A stretch of 64,000 nt of DNA from Stratiolaelaps scimitus (lineage: Eukaryota > Arthropoda > Arachnida > Mesostigmata > Laelapidae). Of the stretch, positions 1-10,349 are shown piece by piece. The number at the start of each line of letters is the position of its first letter. Position 1 is the stretch's first letter. The stretch spans positions 2,108,001-2,172,000 of the forward strand of contig JABWDB010000001.1 of assembly GCA_019614645.1 (NCBI GenBank). The letters run 5' to 3'. The translations under genes and the position numbers were made by a program. The notes beneath the pieces were generated by a model. It was not told the DNA's origin. It saw only the letters and a list, made by a program, of their open reading frames with translations, and searched no databases.

Positions 1-142
1 CAACCGCATCGATCCCATACTTAGTGATTCGCGTACCACTGCGCGAGGATTGTCGACGGTACAAGGGGCGGCTGAAAATCAACGACTTACTGAATTTGTA
101 GGCAGTGTGCGTTCACATTGCGCCCCCTATCCCTCAACCGCG

Positions 143-427
143 TCAGCAACTATATACGCGAAAGAACCACTCATAATACTGATCGAGCATGGCCGCACGC
201 GGCAGCAGCAACGCCTTTAGCGGCAGCCATCCCTTACGGTCGGGGTGGTACAACCAATGTTTGCTGACATTCAGCCGGAGAAGTTCGATGGCTAGCAGAC
301 TTGTTTCCAATTGTTGCAATTTTTCCCGCGGTTTCCAATCCCAGTTCAACACATGGGTGGAATGGCAACCACTGCCACCGACGTTGACAAACTGATCGTC
401 TTGACGAAGGGCTTCGCGATGAATCAA
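143..427 (-). CDS. Unrecognised 94-codon ORF
   Basis: An uninterrupted 94-codon frame running from an ATG to a stop, reading leftward. It is rich in Leu, Trp and His, with segments such as NWDWKPREKLQQLE and HPDRKGWLPLKALLLP that look like folded protein rather than random translation. There is no signal peptide, obvious membrane span or known motif. An overlapping plus-strand frame (189-395) is open over much of the same stretch, so chance openness is possible. I do not recognise a family. It could be a relict of a mobile-element protein or an exon of an unknown gene. No splice structure or promoter is evident. Confidence 0.2.
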   Translation of the reverse strand: MIHREALRQDDQFVNVGGSGCHSTHVLNWDWKPREKLQQLETSLLAIELLRLNVSKHWLYHPDRKGWLPLKALLLPRAAMLDQYYEWFFRVYSC

Positions 428-473
428 AGGAACTAGTGCAATCTCTCAAAATATGCGACGCAAATTACAGTGC

Positions 474-562
474 TAAATAAATTTTCCGGGCTGACTCACA
501 GCCAACATTTAACGTCCACGGTACTGCCTTCGGCATTGCTTCATAAGACGGACCCCCATTGT
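474..562 (-). repeat. SINE S1, 3' end fragment
   Basis: Contains the block CTGACTCACAGCCAACATTT followed by AACGTCCACGGTACTGCC and a tail reading GCATTGCTTCATAAGACGG. The same order recurs at 22318-22465 (where a tRNA-like B box is attached), at 2482-2527 and, inverted, at 10946-11026. Orientation is set by the B box of the 22318 copy. It is the 3' part of a dispersed tRNA-related SINE. Confidence 0.6.
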
Positions 563-1161
563 CTGGCCTGTTTTCTGTGTATATCGTCTCTGTGTTTCTA
601 TGATCTCGCCTGCTTTCTCTTCTTTGGTTTGTCTTAGCTGTACCTCGACGTTCTTGTCTTCCCTGCTTTTCCTGCTGTCCTCTTTGTATCTCGATGATAC
701 TCTCTGCTCTGTACCTCGAGGCTCTCATCTGCCCTATACCTTCATATTCCCTTTATCTCTTCTGTATCCTGATGTTACTGTCTGTTCTAATCTTCCGTGT
801 TTTTTCATTGCTCTGTATATTGATGCTTCTATCTGCTGTGCATCTCGGTGTCTTACGTTTTGCTCTGCGTTGTAGCTAATGTTCCTCTCTGCCGTCATCT
901 CGATGTTCTTGTCTGCTTAGTCTCTCCACATTCTTGCCTGCTCTATATCTCGACGTTCTTGTTTGCTCCGTTTTCTGTGATTTTTACATGATTTGTATCT
1001 CGATGTTCTTGTATCTGTATATCAATATCGTTCGTGTCTGCTGTGTATCCTGTCTGTCTGGTTTTCTGCAATGTTTTCCTGCTCTGTATCCCGACATTCT
1101 TGTCTGCTCTGTTTTTTCCTGATCTGTGTCTCGACGTTCTGCTTTGTTTTTTGCCTGTTCG

Positions 1162-1700
1162 ATCCACGCCGAATACGTGAGCAGGAGCGCCCAGGATCGC
1201 GCTGCAAATCTGGTGTGTATAATGCCGAGGGTCGGCGAACCGTCAGAGGAGAAAAGGAGGTTTCTAGCCTTCCGCACGGTATTGACCGAAGCGCTTTTTG
1301 TTTTGGCCAAGATGCTCGCGCGGAGTCTAGTAGCCAGCGAGCGAGAAAAGGGGGGTCTGGACGGCGAGTTAGATCTGACCGTGGCTAGGAGAGCCACTAT
1401 CAACACTTGACCGAGGAATGGAAGTGAAGCTGGACAAAAGATCTAATACAGGTCTTTTGTACCTCCGAGGTACGACCGTTCATATGGCTTCGGGCCTGAC
1501 AGGACCCTGTCCAGAGCTACAGAGCCGCTCCTGCGTGTTATGCCACTCGGAGAGTCCGGCACGTGAAAGACACAATTCTGCGTTGCGAGGCACTTAAAAA
1601 GCAATAGATGCAGGCTCGGGCACCGTGACCAACCAACCGATTAAGGAGATCGTCGACTCCATCAATAGTTGAATAATGTTGGTAATATATGATCGAAGTA
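1162..1700 (+). pseudogene. R1-type retrotransposon ORF2 C-terminal fragment
   Basis: A fragment of the post-RT part of an R1-clade ORF2. The translation has MPRVGEPSEEKRR, then RTVLTEALFVLAKML, matching the MPRVGG...EENKRLL and YRTVSTDVLLALAKML segments of the R1-C copy at 6798-8059. Between these two segments the fragment lacks the SVAESMALYGSPVW region, so it carries an internal deletion. A stop follows ARRATINT. A frame-shifted remnant with a Cys-rich SCVLCHSESPAR near 1529-1565 corresponds to the C-terminal zinc-knuckle region. The 13-bp GATCGAAGTAATG near 1689 is shared with the R1-C 3' UTR, so the relict may extend to about 1700. It cannot encode a working protein. Confidence 0.7.
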
Positions 1701-2149
1701 ATGACTACCAATTTCAGAGCTCTGGGGATTAATGGGTTTGTAGGTACTTGTTTTTAAAGTTTATTTGCTCAGTATTTCTCTAGAAATAATAAAGAAGTGC
1801 TTGTTATCTCGACGTTTTTGTCTGCTTTGTATCTCGACGTTTTTGTCTGCTTCGTATCTCGACGTTTGTGTCTGCTTTGTATCTTGATTGGCTGCAGGCA
1901 TGGCGTGGTGGGTAAGGGGGTAGTACCAAAAGGAGTTTCGTGGAGTCGGAGGTCCAAAAAGGTTGGAGTCTCAAATTTGAGTGGAATCATATTTACTTCT
2001 ATGGGAAGTAGCTCCGCAATAAGATTTGAAAAGCAGTAGTGGCAACTAATGTGGTGTGCGGCAAAGCCACCACTGTGCAGAAAGGAATGCACCCTATTGA
2101 CCACCGTACTCGTTTACGGGAAGCGGACAGAGGTCCCAGAAAGGAAGTC

Positions 2150-2370
2150 TTTGGTGAGAGAAAAGGGAAGCAGCTGAGAGTCAGCTAACCACGTCATGTC
2201 CTTACGGCAAGGAGGATGTGTGGTGTTCTTGGCTGGGCCTGTAAATATCTCACCGCCTATATTGAAGGAATGCATCAAGCGATACCGGAAAGGGCGGTGT
2301 TGATGAACGACGCCACCAGTTCCAGAAGGGGGGGCGGTCACGGTGATGTCATGCATTAATGTGGCAACAC
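2150..2370 (-). repeat. R4 dispersed repeat, inverted copy
   Basis: Reverse-complement match to 2925-3170. Shared blocks include AGCAGCTGAGAGTCAGCTAA, CACGTCATGTCCTTACGG against CCGTACGGATATGACGTG, and TGATGTCATGCATTAATG at the other end beside a C-run. With 2925-3170 it forms a large inverted pair separated by about 550 bp. It has no coding capacity I recognise. Confidence 0.6.
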
Positions 2371-2481
2371 CCCCAGAGAAAATCTCTATATAGCGACGCT
2401 TTGTCTGCTCCGTATCTCGACGCTTTTGTCTGCTTTGTATTTCAACGTTTCTTCTGCTCTCAATCTCAATGTCATATCTTT

Positions 2482-2527
2482 GGTCTACGGAACTGCCTTT
2501 TGCATTGCTTCGTAAGACGGATCCCTA
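2482..2527 (-). repeat. SINE S1 3' fragment
   Basis: GTCTACGGAACTGCCTTTTG followed by CATTGCTTCGTAAGACGGATCC matches the tail of S1 at 520-555 and the inverted copy at 10946-11000. The upstream part is missing. Confidence 0.5.
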
Positions 2528-2924
2528 AATGCAAGTCTCCTTAGGTTGTAAGTCGGACACAAAATCTCAATGTTCCTGTCTGTTCTGTGCCCAGACGTTT
2601 GTGACTGCTTTGTAACTCGATGTTGTTTATTTATTTTTCCGTATTTTTGCCTGTCGTGTATCTCGATATTTTTGACTGCTCGATGCTCTTGTCTGCCTTT
2701 ATCTCAGTGTTCCTATCTGCTCTTCATCTGCGATACAGATGTGTTTCTATCATTTTGTCTGTTTAGCCATTCCACATTCCTGTCTGCTCTGTGTCTCGAT
2801 TTTCTTATCTTCTCTGTATTTCTGAATTCTTGTCTGCTTTGTATCTCGACGTTTTTATCTGCTCTCTATCTTCATATTTCCGTCTGCTCCGTATCTTGAC
2901 GTTATTGTCTTTTTTCTTGGGGGG

Positions 2925-3190
2925 GGGGGTGCCATGGTAATGCATGTCAAGACCATGGCCGCCTCCCCTTCTTGTTGACAATGTTCAACAACACCACCCT
3001 TCCCGGTATCCCTTACCTCATTCCTCCAGTAAGGGCGGTGAGATGTATACAAGCCCAACCACGAGCACCACATATCCTCCTCACCGTACGGATATGACGT
3101 GGGTTAGCTGACTCTCAGCTGCTTCCCTTCTCTCTCACCCCAGACTTCCTCAGCTGTTGCCCTATCTGACAGGCCTCAGTGGCGTTATGG
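2925..3190 (+). repeat. R4 dispersed repeat with R3-like end
   Basis: Begins at a G-run, then GCCATGGTAATGCATG, a C-rich block, ACACCACCCTTCCCGG, ATATGACGTGGGTTAGCTG and ACTCTCAGCTGCTTCCC. It is the inverted partner of 2150-2370. At its right end CAGCTGTTGCCCTATCTGAC followed by AGGCCTCAG matches the left part of R3, so R3 and R4 may be segments of one element. Confidence 0.55.
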
Positions 3191-3509
3191 TCTGTTCCCT
3201 AACTCCACGTTTGTTGTTTAATCTTTCTGTATGCTCTCTATTTCTTGTTTGCTCGATATCTCGATGTTAGGGTCCGCTATTATTTCCATGTTCTTGGCTG
3301 TTTCTCGATGTTTTTGGACGCACAGTGTCTCGACATTCCTGTCTGCTCTGTTTTCACTCGTTCTATCTGCTGTGTGTTCCAGCTCATGTACGCTTTATTT
3401 CCTCACGGTCATGTCTGATCTGATCTCGATATTTTTATCTGTCCTGTATCTCAAGACTGCTATCTATTCCATATGTCGATGCTCTGCTGTACCTATATGT
3501 TCCATAATT

Positions 3510-3600
3510 CATTCAAAATAAATGGTACATATTTATTCAAACATAAAATAATTAGGAATTATTTCTAGGGATTATTGGGGGTGGGATTAGTTGGGACCAT
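3510..3600 (-). repeat. RLE-1 retrotransposon 3' UTR fragment
   Basis: The complement reads CCCAACTAATCC, AATAATCCCTAGAAATAATT, CCTAATTATT and ATGTTTGAATAAA, the same order as the 3' UTR after the RLE-1 stop at 11756. There is no coding part. It is a short 3'-end insertion in the minisatellite field. Confidence 0.6.
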
Positions 3601-3899
3601 AGCATGTTTCCATATTTCATGTTCCTGTCTCTTCTTTATCTTGTCTGTCTTTCTGTCTTTTTGTTTGTTCTGTATTGTTTTCTTCTTTGCATACCGATGC
3701 TCCTCGCTTTGTCTTTCAGTGTTTCCGTCTGTTCTTACTTCGTTATTCTTGCCTGCCCTGTATGTTGTCTGCTTGTTCTTGCCCGTTCCGTCTGCTTGTA
3801 TGTTCCTGACAGTTTCGTATCTCGATGCTTTTGTTTGCTGTGTTTTTCAGACTGCCGTTTGCTCTTTTTGTGTACTCTCTGTCTGTTTTTTTTTTGTTT

Positions 3900-4145
3900 T
3901 TTTCAAGGAGGAGTTGCCATGCTAATGCATGACATCACCGTGACCACCCCCCCTTCTGGAACTGTATATTGCTTTTCGAGCTGACCCTCAGCTGTTTCCC
4001 AATCTAACCGGCCTCAGCTCTTAACCTTCAGGTATTACTATGAGGACCTGTCGGGGCCACCTTTGCTTATTTTTCTCTTCCTTACTCGTACCTGGCAAGA
4101 ATCTGAAACTGTTAACGATGTTTAGCAACACCGCCCTTCCCGGTT
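3900..4145 (+). repeat. R4 fragment containing an R3 repeat
   Basis: R4-like sequence (GCCATGCTAATGCATGACAT, C-run, TTCTGGAACTG) is interrupted by R3 at 3977-4104, running from GAGCTGACCCTCAGCTGTT to TACCTGGCAAGAATC. R4-like AACACCGCCCTTCCCGG then resumes. This suggests either insertion of R3 into R4 or one composite family. Confidence 0.55.
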
Positions 4146-4504
4146 GTGCTTTCGATCTATTATTTTCATTCTCTCCATGTTCCAGTCTGCTCTGTGTCTC
4201 GACGTTTTTGTTTGCAATGTATCTCGATCTTGCGTGCTTTGTACCTCGAGGTTCTTATCTGCTCCATACCTCGATATGCTCGTGTACTTGTTGTCCTATA
4301 TCTCATAGTCCTTTTTGTTCGCTGTCTCGATCTTTTTGTGTGCGCTCTATCACCATCTCTACATGTGACTCTCATTTGACTGCTTTATAGCACGATGTTC
4401 TTGTCTGCTGTATTTTTCTGCATTTTTGTCTGCTCCGCATCTCTGTTCTTGTTCGCTCAGTTTCTTGTCTGCTCTCGATACTGGCAGCTCTATATCTCGA
4501 TGGC

Positions 4505-4995
4505 ACAGCTTATTAAAATTTATTTAATTACAATAGTGGGCGACAATCGTACCCGCTGAACGTGAAAATACACCTCAGAATAGCCTTCTCTAGATATTTT
4601 TTATAGGACATTTAAAACAGGGAGGTCCCACTTTCCCAGTCTCTAAGCGTGCCCAAAGTAGAAATTGCGTACCCCCTTTGGATACCTAAAGAACAGCTTT
4701 GAGTCAAAATTCGGTTGCCCGTAGTTCTCCTGTAGCGGACGATGACCTTTCTCCTACCTCTCTGTAGAAAACTTGATGATTACATCCCTGATCCTTCCAA
4801 TGTTTCAAAGACCACAGACCTAAAGTAGTACTCATTCATTAATGAGGTGAATTTTCTGTCCTTGGCTAGTTCGGTTGTATTTGCTGAGTGACCAGGTGGT
4901 GGTGCTTCGCAACTGATATAAGTAGGTGCTAAACTGCCAGCCACAGTGCAATCCCAAACCACAACTATACCTCTGTTCTGTCTCTCCATGTTCAT
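4505..4995 (-). pseudogene. RLE-2 retrotransposon C-terminal nuclease-like relict and 3' UTR
   Basis: Reading leftward, the frame ending near 4780 contains VVWDCTVAGSLAPTYI, then KDRKFTSL and VVFETLEGSG. This is the same order as LVWDGTVVDTLAPSY, KLRKYAAL and FETLGGHG in the RLE-1 copy at 23342. Downstream, in broken frames, are TGELRATEF and relics of the following QR..L..Q.GNA segment, then a 3' UTR shared with 30236-30440 and 15820-15925 (block TACCCGCTGAACGTGAAA). The WD.TV...K..K(Y/F) order is what one expects of a restriction-like endonuclease at the end of a non-LTR retrotransposon; that assignment is inference. Frameshifts and stops show it is dead. Confidence 0.6.
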
Positions 4996-5350
4996 GTCTG
5001 CTCCGTCCCTCGATGCTCTTAGCTGCTCTGTATATCGATATTCCTTTCCGCTCTCTTTTCAATGGTTTTGTCTGCTGCGGGTTCCAGCGCTCGTGTCTGC
5101 TCCCTGTCTCTATTTTCTTGTTTGCTCTATATCGCGCGATTTTTAGTTAGTGGGGAACTTACAATACACCAAATCATCCGGAGTCCCTCCACCCCAGTAT
5201 CTCTAGAGTTTGTCGGCTCTGTATATCGTGTCTTAGTCTGCTCTGTAATTCGAACTTATTGTCTGCTCATTATTTCGAGTTTTTCAGCTCTGTTTTTCGG
5301 TGCTGTGTATCTCGATGCTCTTGTCTACCATGTATCTTCATGTTCCTATA

Positions 5351-5525
5351 TCGAAGTAATGCCAAGCATGCCGAAAGCAGGGAAAATATAGACTCTCAAC
5401 AGAGAACGGTTTGTAGGCAGAGAGGTTTTCTCATCCATGTCAACCCTGCGCTGGACTGGCTACTTCCTATAGATATGGAATGTCTCCAGCAGGCTCCGTG
5501 CGTTTGAATAAAATTTTCTCCTTAG
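5351..5525 (+). repeat. R1-C 3' UTR fragment
   Basis: Starts at ATCGAAGTAATGCCAAGC and runs through CTCATCCATGTCAACCCTG, ATGGAATGTCTCC and CCGTGCGTTTGAATAAAA, matching 7874-8050, the 3' end of the R1-C copy. The poly-A tail has decayed. No ORF is attached. Confidence 0.7.
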
Positions 5526-6744
5526 AGATGCAGACTAAATATCTTAGAGCCTGTATCTGCATGGCATTTAAATTCATGCATGATCTGCCAATGTACAGAC
5601 TATATTATTGTATCTTTTCCGACACTAATCTCTGTGGGCAATACCATATAGAAGTATATGTCCGTGTAAAGAGCTCGTGTCGAATTTGTTTTGAAGATGT
5701 ACGGCCAGGTTTGACTGATTATGCGTTGAAAATACGTGCCTACCGTGGCAATATTTTCATTCGTCAAGTGCAGTAGCACATGTCATTTGTGGGTGCTGCC
5801 TCCAGAGTTTCTATGGGGTTTAGTATATTCAACGCAGATTTTATTATTTGCGATGCTCCATATCGTAAGAGACTTATACATAGTATTGCTATATAGGGTT
5901 TTTGTTTGGTCTATCCGATATATTTTTGTGAGACCCGCGTGACTTTGTGTATATATTATCCCTTAAATGATATCCAGATTGGTGCAACTAAAACTATATG
6001 GTACAAACGATCTCTGGCGGCCGATATGAGGCATGATGCATGTGAATAAAACGGCTGAGTATTATCACATGCGTAATAGGACACGTAGCTTATTGCATAG
6101 TTTGTAGATATGGAATTTGAATACTGTCCACTATGTGCATTGAGTGCGAGGTCAATTTGTTTGATTTATTATGCATTAATTCTGTTCGCGTAGTGTGTTC
6201 CGTATTTGGTGCGTCACAATTTTTGTATTTCAGTATGTATTATAGCGTCGGCAATGGATAAGCTTCTCTAACGGGTGATACTTTGTCTTATGAACAATGT
6301 GTGCATTACCGGAACCTATCGGAGATGTCAAATATCAAAGTGTGTTGCACATAATTATATATAACACAGATGGCGCGTCGTTGGACAAGATCCTGTCTTA
6401 GATTCGTTGGATTTGTTCTGGTCAAGTGTAACTTACCTTGTTATGACCATGTTAACATTGTGTTAAAGGACTCACCTGAAAAGCAAAAAAGAAGCTTTAG
6501 ATAAACGAACAAGGCGTCAAAAATAGTTCACCAGTGGTGCTAACAAGTTTAGAATCATGAATATATCCACGGACAAACCAATATATGCTTGTACAGAGCA
6601 CCAGTGTGGGACTGACTGTATCATTTTGTAGAAAGTGGCTGAAGGTATTATAGTTGAGTATTATAAGTCTGGGATCGAATGCGGCTTCTGCAACATAAAC
6701 ATATAGATGCTACTGAGTGTATTTTAGTCTGCAAGACGTTGTTA
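5526..6744. other. Unannotated AT-rich stretch
   Basis: No recognisable gene, repeat or RNA. Short frames such as 5480-5776 are open for up to 98 codons but show no motif. Confidence 0.4.
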
Positions 6745-6797
6745 TTAAAATATATATTCAAACATACAGTAATTAGGAATTAGTGTAGGGATTATTT
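6745..6797 (-). repeat. RLE-1 3' UTR, left part split by an R1-C insertion
   Basis: The complement reads AATAATCCCTACACTAATTC, CTAATTAC, ATGTTTGAATATAT, the RLE-1 3' UTR. Its continuation lies at 8060-8274 beyond the inserted R1-C element. Bases 6783-6797 are the left target-site duplication. Confidence 0.65.
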
Positions 6798-7456
6798 TCC
6801 TGCTCGACGGTCACCCGATAGAAATCAGGCGGGAGGCGAAATACCTCGGAGTCATTCTTGACCAAAGTCTAAGCGGGCTAGCGCACATCAGGTACGCCAC
6901 AGCCAAGGCACAGCCAGTTTCCCTGAACCTGGCGCATCTGATGCCTAGGGTGGGGGGAGTGTCGGAGGAGAACAAGAGACTGCTGGCATCGGTAGCTGAG
7001 TCCATGGCCCTCTACGGTTCACCAGTATGGGCGAACCAGGCGCTCCGCACGGTGAATAATAGGGAGATGCTGAGGTAGGCCCAACGGACGCTGGCAATCA
7101 GGGTGAGGCGGGCGTACCGGACTGTGTCGACTGACGTCCTCCTGGCCCTAGCCAAAATGTTGCCATGGGACCTGCTAGCTACTGAGAGAAGCCTCAGGCT
7201 CCCGGCTGGGAATCTCGATCCGACCATGGCCCAGAGGGCCACCCTCGACGCCTGGCAGCGAGAGTGGGCCCAGGTTACTCCGGGTGTGACGAAGGGGTGT
7301 TGGACTAAAAGCCTGATACCAGACCTCAGGGTGTGGTTGGAGTGCAACATGGGTGAGCTCACGTACGAAGCGACGCAGGTGCTGACGGGCCATGGGGAGT
7401 TCCAGACCTACATGGCCACGATCGGAAATCGGGATCATCAAGCTAAAGGAGAGTAA
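6798..7456 (+). pseudogene. R1-C ORF2 C-terminal region
   Basis: The frame begins LLDGHPIEIRREAKYLGV, the conserved YLGV segment after the RT domain, then YGSPVWANQAL and, after an in-frame TAG near 7077, QRTLAIRVRRAYRTVSTDVL, LPWDLLATER, QRATLDAWQREWAQ and VLTGHGEFQTYMATIG. These are hallmark segments of R1-clade ORF2 between the RT and the C-terminal zinc knuckle. The knuckle is missing. Comparison with the sister copy at 57195-57400 shows an internal deletion at about 7428, where the translation jumps from ATIG to NRDHQAKGE. Upstream RT and endonuclease domains were never copied (5' truncation). Non-functional. Confidence 0.75.
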
Positions 7457-7553
7457 GGAGAGACAGAGAAGGGCCCGAGTGAGCCACCAAAGCCCTCCCC
7501 GCGGGGGGTCTCGGAGGCCCGCTCCACCGTTAGCTAGACCGGCTTCCTCCGCA

Positions 7554-7765
7554 GCAGCCGGTACCTCTTGGGTAGATTGGCAGGCCTGTCACGGGGGCCT
7601 CCTCCTTCACCAGTCTCACCCCGCGCATTCCCGCTCAGGGCCGGGGATAGGTGGACCGAGCAGCCGGTACCTCTTGGGTAGATTGGCAGGCCTGTCACGG
7701 GGGCCTCCTCCTTCACCAGTCTCACCCCGCGCATTCCCGCTACGGGCCGGGGATTAGGTGACCGA
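7554..7765 (+). repeat. 106-bp tandem duplication in the R1-C 3' UTR
   Basis: Two nearly identical 106-bp units, each beginning GCAGCCGGTACCTCTTGGG. The sister R1-C copy near 57550 has one shortened unit. The open frame through it (7392-7757) is an incidental product of GC-rich sequence. Confidence 0.85.
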
Positions 7766-8059
7766 GCGTCGTTCCCGTGCAGGACCCCAACACGGAAGCC
7801 ACAGTAGTCACAGGAGACTAAGGCACCCGGCTATAGAACACTAGCCGGAGCAGTGCACACCTTCCCCAGAGATCGAAGTAATGCCAAGCGTGCCGACTCT
7901 GGGGAAGAGATACACTCTCAGCAGAGGATGGTTTTAGCAGGCAGAGGCGTTTTGTCATCCACGTCAACCCTGCACTGGATCGGCCCACTTTCATGGAGAT
8001 TGGAATGTCTCTGGTGGTAACCGTGCGTTTAAAGAAAATTTCCTCCTCTAAAAAAAAAA

Positions 8060-8274
8060 GTGTATTGATTATTTGGGGACCGGGGCCGACATTGTCCCGA
8101 GCAAGGCGATGGCATTGCTTGTCTGCATAGCGAGGGACAGGCGTTGCAGAAGGAACGATTCTGCGCGCTTGTCCCCGGTGGCGCCGACCAGCCTATGGTA
8201 GACTTTGTGATTTGTTTCACCCAGCTTAAAGCCACCCCTCAAGATTATTTTCTCTAAAACCTTGTCCAAAGAAA
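8060..8274 (-). pseudogene. RLE-1 C-terminal fragment
   Basis: A 66-codon minus-strand frame contains HRLVGATGDKRAESFLLQR, LSLAMQTSNAIALLGTM and SAPVPK then stop. It matches NRLVCATEDKRAGSFLLQR, LSLAVQSGNAIAFLGTM and SSSAPVPN of the copy at 11576. This is the extreme C-terminus of the RLE-1 polyprotein. The 3' UTR is split off at 6745-6797 by the R1-C insertion. The 5' side ends abruptly near 8274. Confidence 0.7.
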
Positions 8275-8901
8275 AATGTAAAATGTGACTAAGTGTTCTT
8301 TTAGGCTAAAACATATGTTTTCAGATGTAGAGGAGATAGGTTTATAATACCGTTGAAAATTTTACAATGCTGACTGGCCTATTCTCGTTCTTACCCAAAT
8401 GTCAACCATAACTGATATACAGAGCAGTAAACAGGTTAAATGTTTTAAGTCTCTTTATAAGTATTAAAGATGTTTTAAGTCTCTTTAACAATATTAAAAA
8501 ATATACTATTTAAAAATATTTTCTTATATGGCGATAGTGCTCAAGTTCTAAGTTTACTTGGAACTTCGCAATATTAAGTCGACGTACAAATCAGTGGTAA
8601 ACGAAATATTTAGAGGAGTTGAAAAACATGGTTTCGAAACCGGCTTCTATGTGGCTTTTGTGTAGATTTATCGAAGTCCATTGATAAGTGTGGGCTTTGA
8701 TGAAATATGTCGACGGCAGAATTGCTTCGCTCTATCACTCTTGAAGGCAGAATTATGCTTGAGATAGGAATTCACAGACGTACTCCTTGATGGCACGGAC
8801 GTCCTTATTGATGAGATTGATACTAGTTGATTATGCTTCCTATTAGCGCGGCACTTCCGGTTAAGTGAGATGTTAGAATATCAAAACACCACACATTATT
8901 T
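8275..8901. other. Unannotated AT-rich stretch
   Basis: AT-rich, with a local direct repeat of GATGTTTTAAGTCTC/AATGTTTTAAGTCTC near 8440-8485. Nothing else recognised. Confidence 0.4.
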
Positions 8902-9024
8902 GATCTCACCCTCAGCTGTTCCCTATTTGACAGACCCCATCGCTTAACCTTTAGGTATTACTATAAGGACTTGTCGGGGCCACCTTTTTGCGTACTTTTT
9001 CTACCGGTCGTACCTGGCAAGAAT
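8902..9024 (+). repeat. R3 dispersed repeat
   Basis: CTCACCCTCAGCTGTTCCC, then GGTATTACTATAAGGAC, TTGTCGGGGCCACC and TACCTGGCAAGAATC, the same order as 3977-4104 and the inverted copies at 36860-36999 and 47098-47189. No tail or terminal repeat is visible. Class unknown. Confidence 0.65.
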
Positions 9025-10349
9025 CCACGGATCCAGAACTCTAAATAGTCTCCGTCTGGCAGGATTTTATCCCAAACTGTATGTCCCTCTTGTATAGAAC
9101 TCCATACGCTCACCATTATACCATCAAATGCACTAACAAGCCAACCAAATCTAGAAGACACAGCCCACGTCAAATTAATGAATATGTAATGTGTTATTTT
9201 TTATAGTGTCATGCGCAAACTTCCCAGAACAGAAGAGTATTAGTCGATAGTGGTTCGTTCTTCATATTATCTTAGCTTCGCGCTGTGAGATATAGGTGCA
9301 ACTGTTTGGAAAAATAAAATCACACTTGATTCTTGTGAGTGCGTTATCCCTAACAAGAGATAGTACATTCATAAGGACATTCAAGATGATAGCTGTCTTC
9401 GTCCGAGAGAAACAAAGTAAGTAGCTCCTTAAACGAAATTCGTTCCTTGTACTAACAGTGACTGTACAGTGTTGCGCCCAAGTGGCGGCGGAAATGGTCG
9501 GGCGACCACTTAAAAGTACCTTAAGTATACAGGAAATCCTCAAATAGCTCTATGGGAGATAACAATCGTATTAGTTCAATATGGTAGAAGGTTTTGGTGT
9601 GGGTTCTTTCGAAATGTGGTTTAAACAGCAACTAAGATAGCTATTTCTACAGCTGACCCTCCGCTGTCTCGCCCTTTGTGGTAAGCCTCGGTTCCGCCTA
9701 CCTGTACCTGCGCCTCGGTATTTGTCAGGAGAGGGGGTTCATGCCAGCAATAGCAGTATTGGCAAAGAGAAAAGAATTCTCATCATCATCCTTCTGTTTT
9801 CGCCCTTATCTGGGCACTCAGTCATGCTAGACTTACACAAAAGGCCCTTTATTATTTTCACATGGAGGTACCATTGATAAATCCTCTGATGCAAAAAGTT
9901 GCGAACCAGGCTTAGAGACACTGTATTCAATCCTCACTAAATTATAAGAAAATAAATATTTTCTATGGGTAAGGTAAAATTGATTATGCATGGCTGGGTC
10001 CTGGCAGGGACTGAAATGCGCAGGCCATGGAATTATCCATTCTTAAACTATGTCTCCAGTAAATGCGAGCATATTGTCGAGATGTCAAATGGACTCTCCT
10101 TCAATGGAGACGGGACACGCCTCAAAAACCGTATGAGGTAAACTCATTGGTCTGTATGTGTGCAATGAACGCCAGTTTGATACCAAGGAGTCGTGGATGC
10201 TCGCGTCCGACTGAAATCCTTGCCGCCACATACAACAGGTATATTGGAAAAAACGCTAACTAGTTCCGCAAGAGTGATCCTTAAAACGCAGCTGGAAATA
10301 TGAAAAAAATGATGCATAATGACTATTCTTTGCTACACGTTAATTCAGT
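9025..10349. other. Unannotated stretch
   Basis: Contains a partial R3-like start (AGCTGACCCTCCGCTGTC, about 9652). The 93-codon minus frame at 9262-9543 and smaller frames show no motif I can name. Confidence 0.35.

Larger units (their letters stand above)
560..5345. repeat. Degenerate 25-bp minisatellite field
   Basis: A T-rich motif close to TATCTCGACGTTTTTGTCTG plus CTTTG (25 bp) recurs throughout. Three adjacent near-identical units lie at 1805-1879. Elsewhere the units are heavily diverged and separated by inserted elements. Because 25 is not a multiple of three, all frames stay partly open and give Leu/Cys/Ser-rich pseudo-proteins that are artefacts. The array is interrupted by an R1-like fragment (1162-1700), R4/R3 repeats, an RLE-1 3' UTR and an RLE-2 relict. 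Confidence 0.75.
6798..8059 (+). mobile_element. R1-C non-LTR retrotransposon, 5'-truncated, nested in RLE-1
   Basis: A 5'-truncated R1-type element running from the post-RT region through the 3' UTR to a poly-A tail (8050-8059). It is flanked by GTGTAGGGATTATTT (6783-6797) and GTGTATTGATTATTT (8060-8074), a 15-bp target-site duplication with two mismatches. The flanking sequence on both sides is the minus-oriented RLE-1 3' end, so it inserted into an older element. The 3' UTR carries a tandem 106-bp duplication (7554-7659, 7660-7765). The last ~180 bp recur as separate fragments at 5351, 19520 and 56596. Confidence 0.8.

Noticed and set aside
600..5507. Many 60-140 codon plus-strand frames with hydrophobic, Cys/Leu/Ser-rich translations, resembling membrane proteins
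   Set aside because: They are translations of the 25-bp minisatellite, which stays open in several frames; no start context, family or conserved frame.
7392..7757. 121-codon Pro/Gly/Ser-rich frame as a gene
   Set aside because: It runs through the R1-C 3' UTR duplication; GC-rich openness only.
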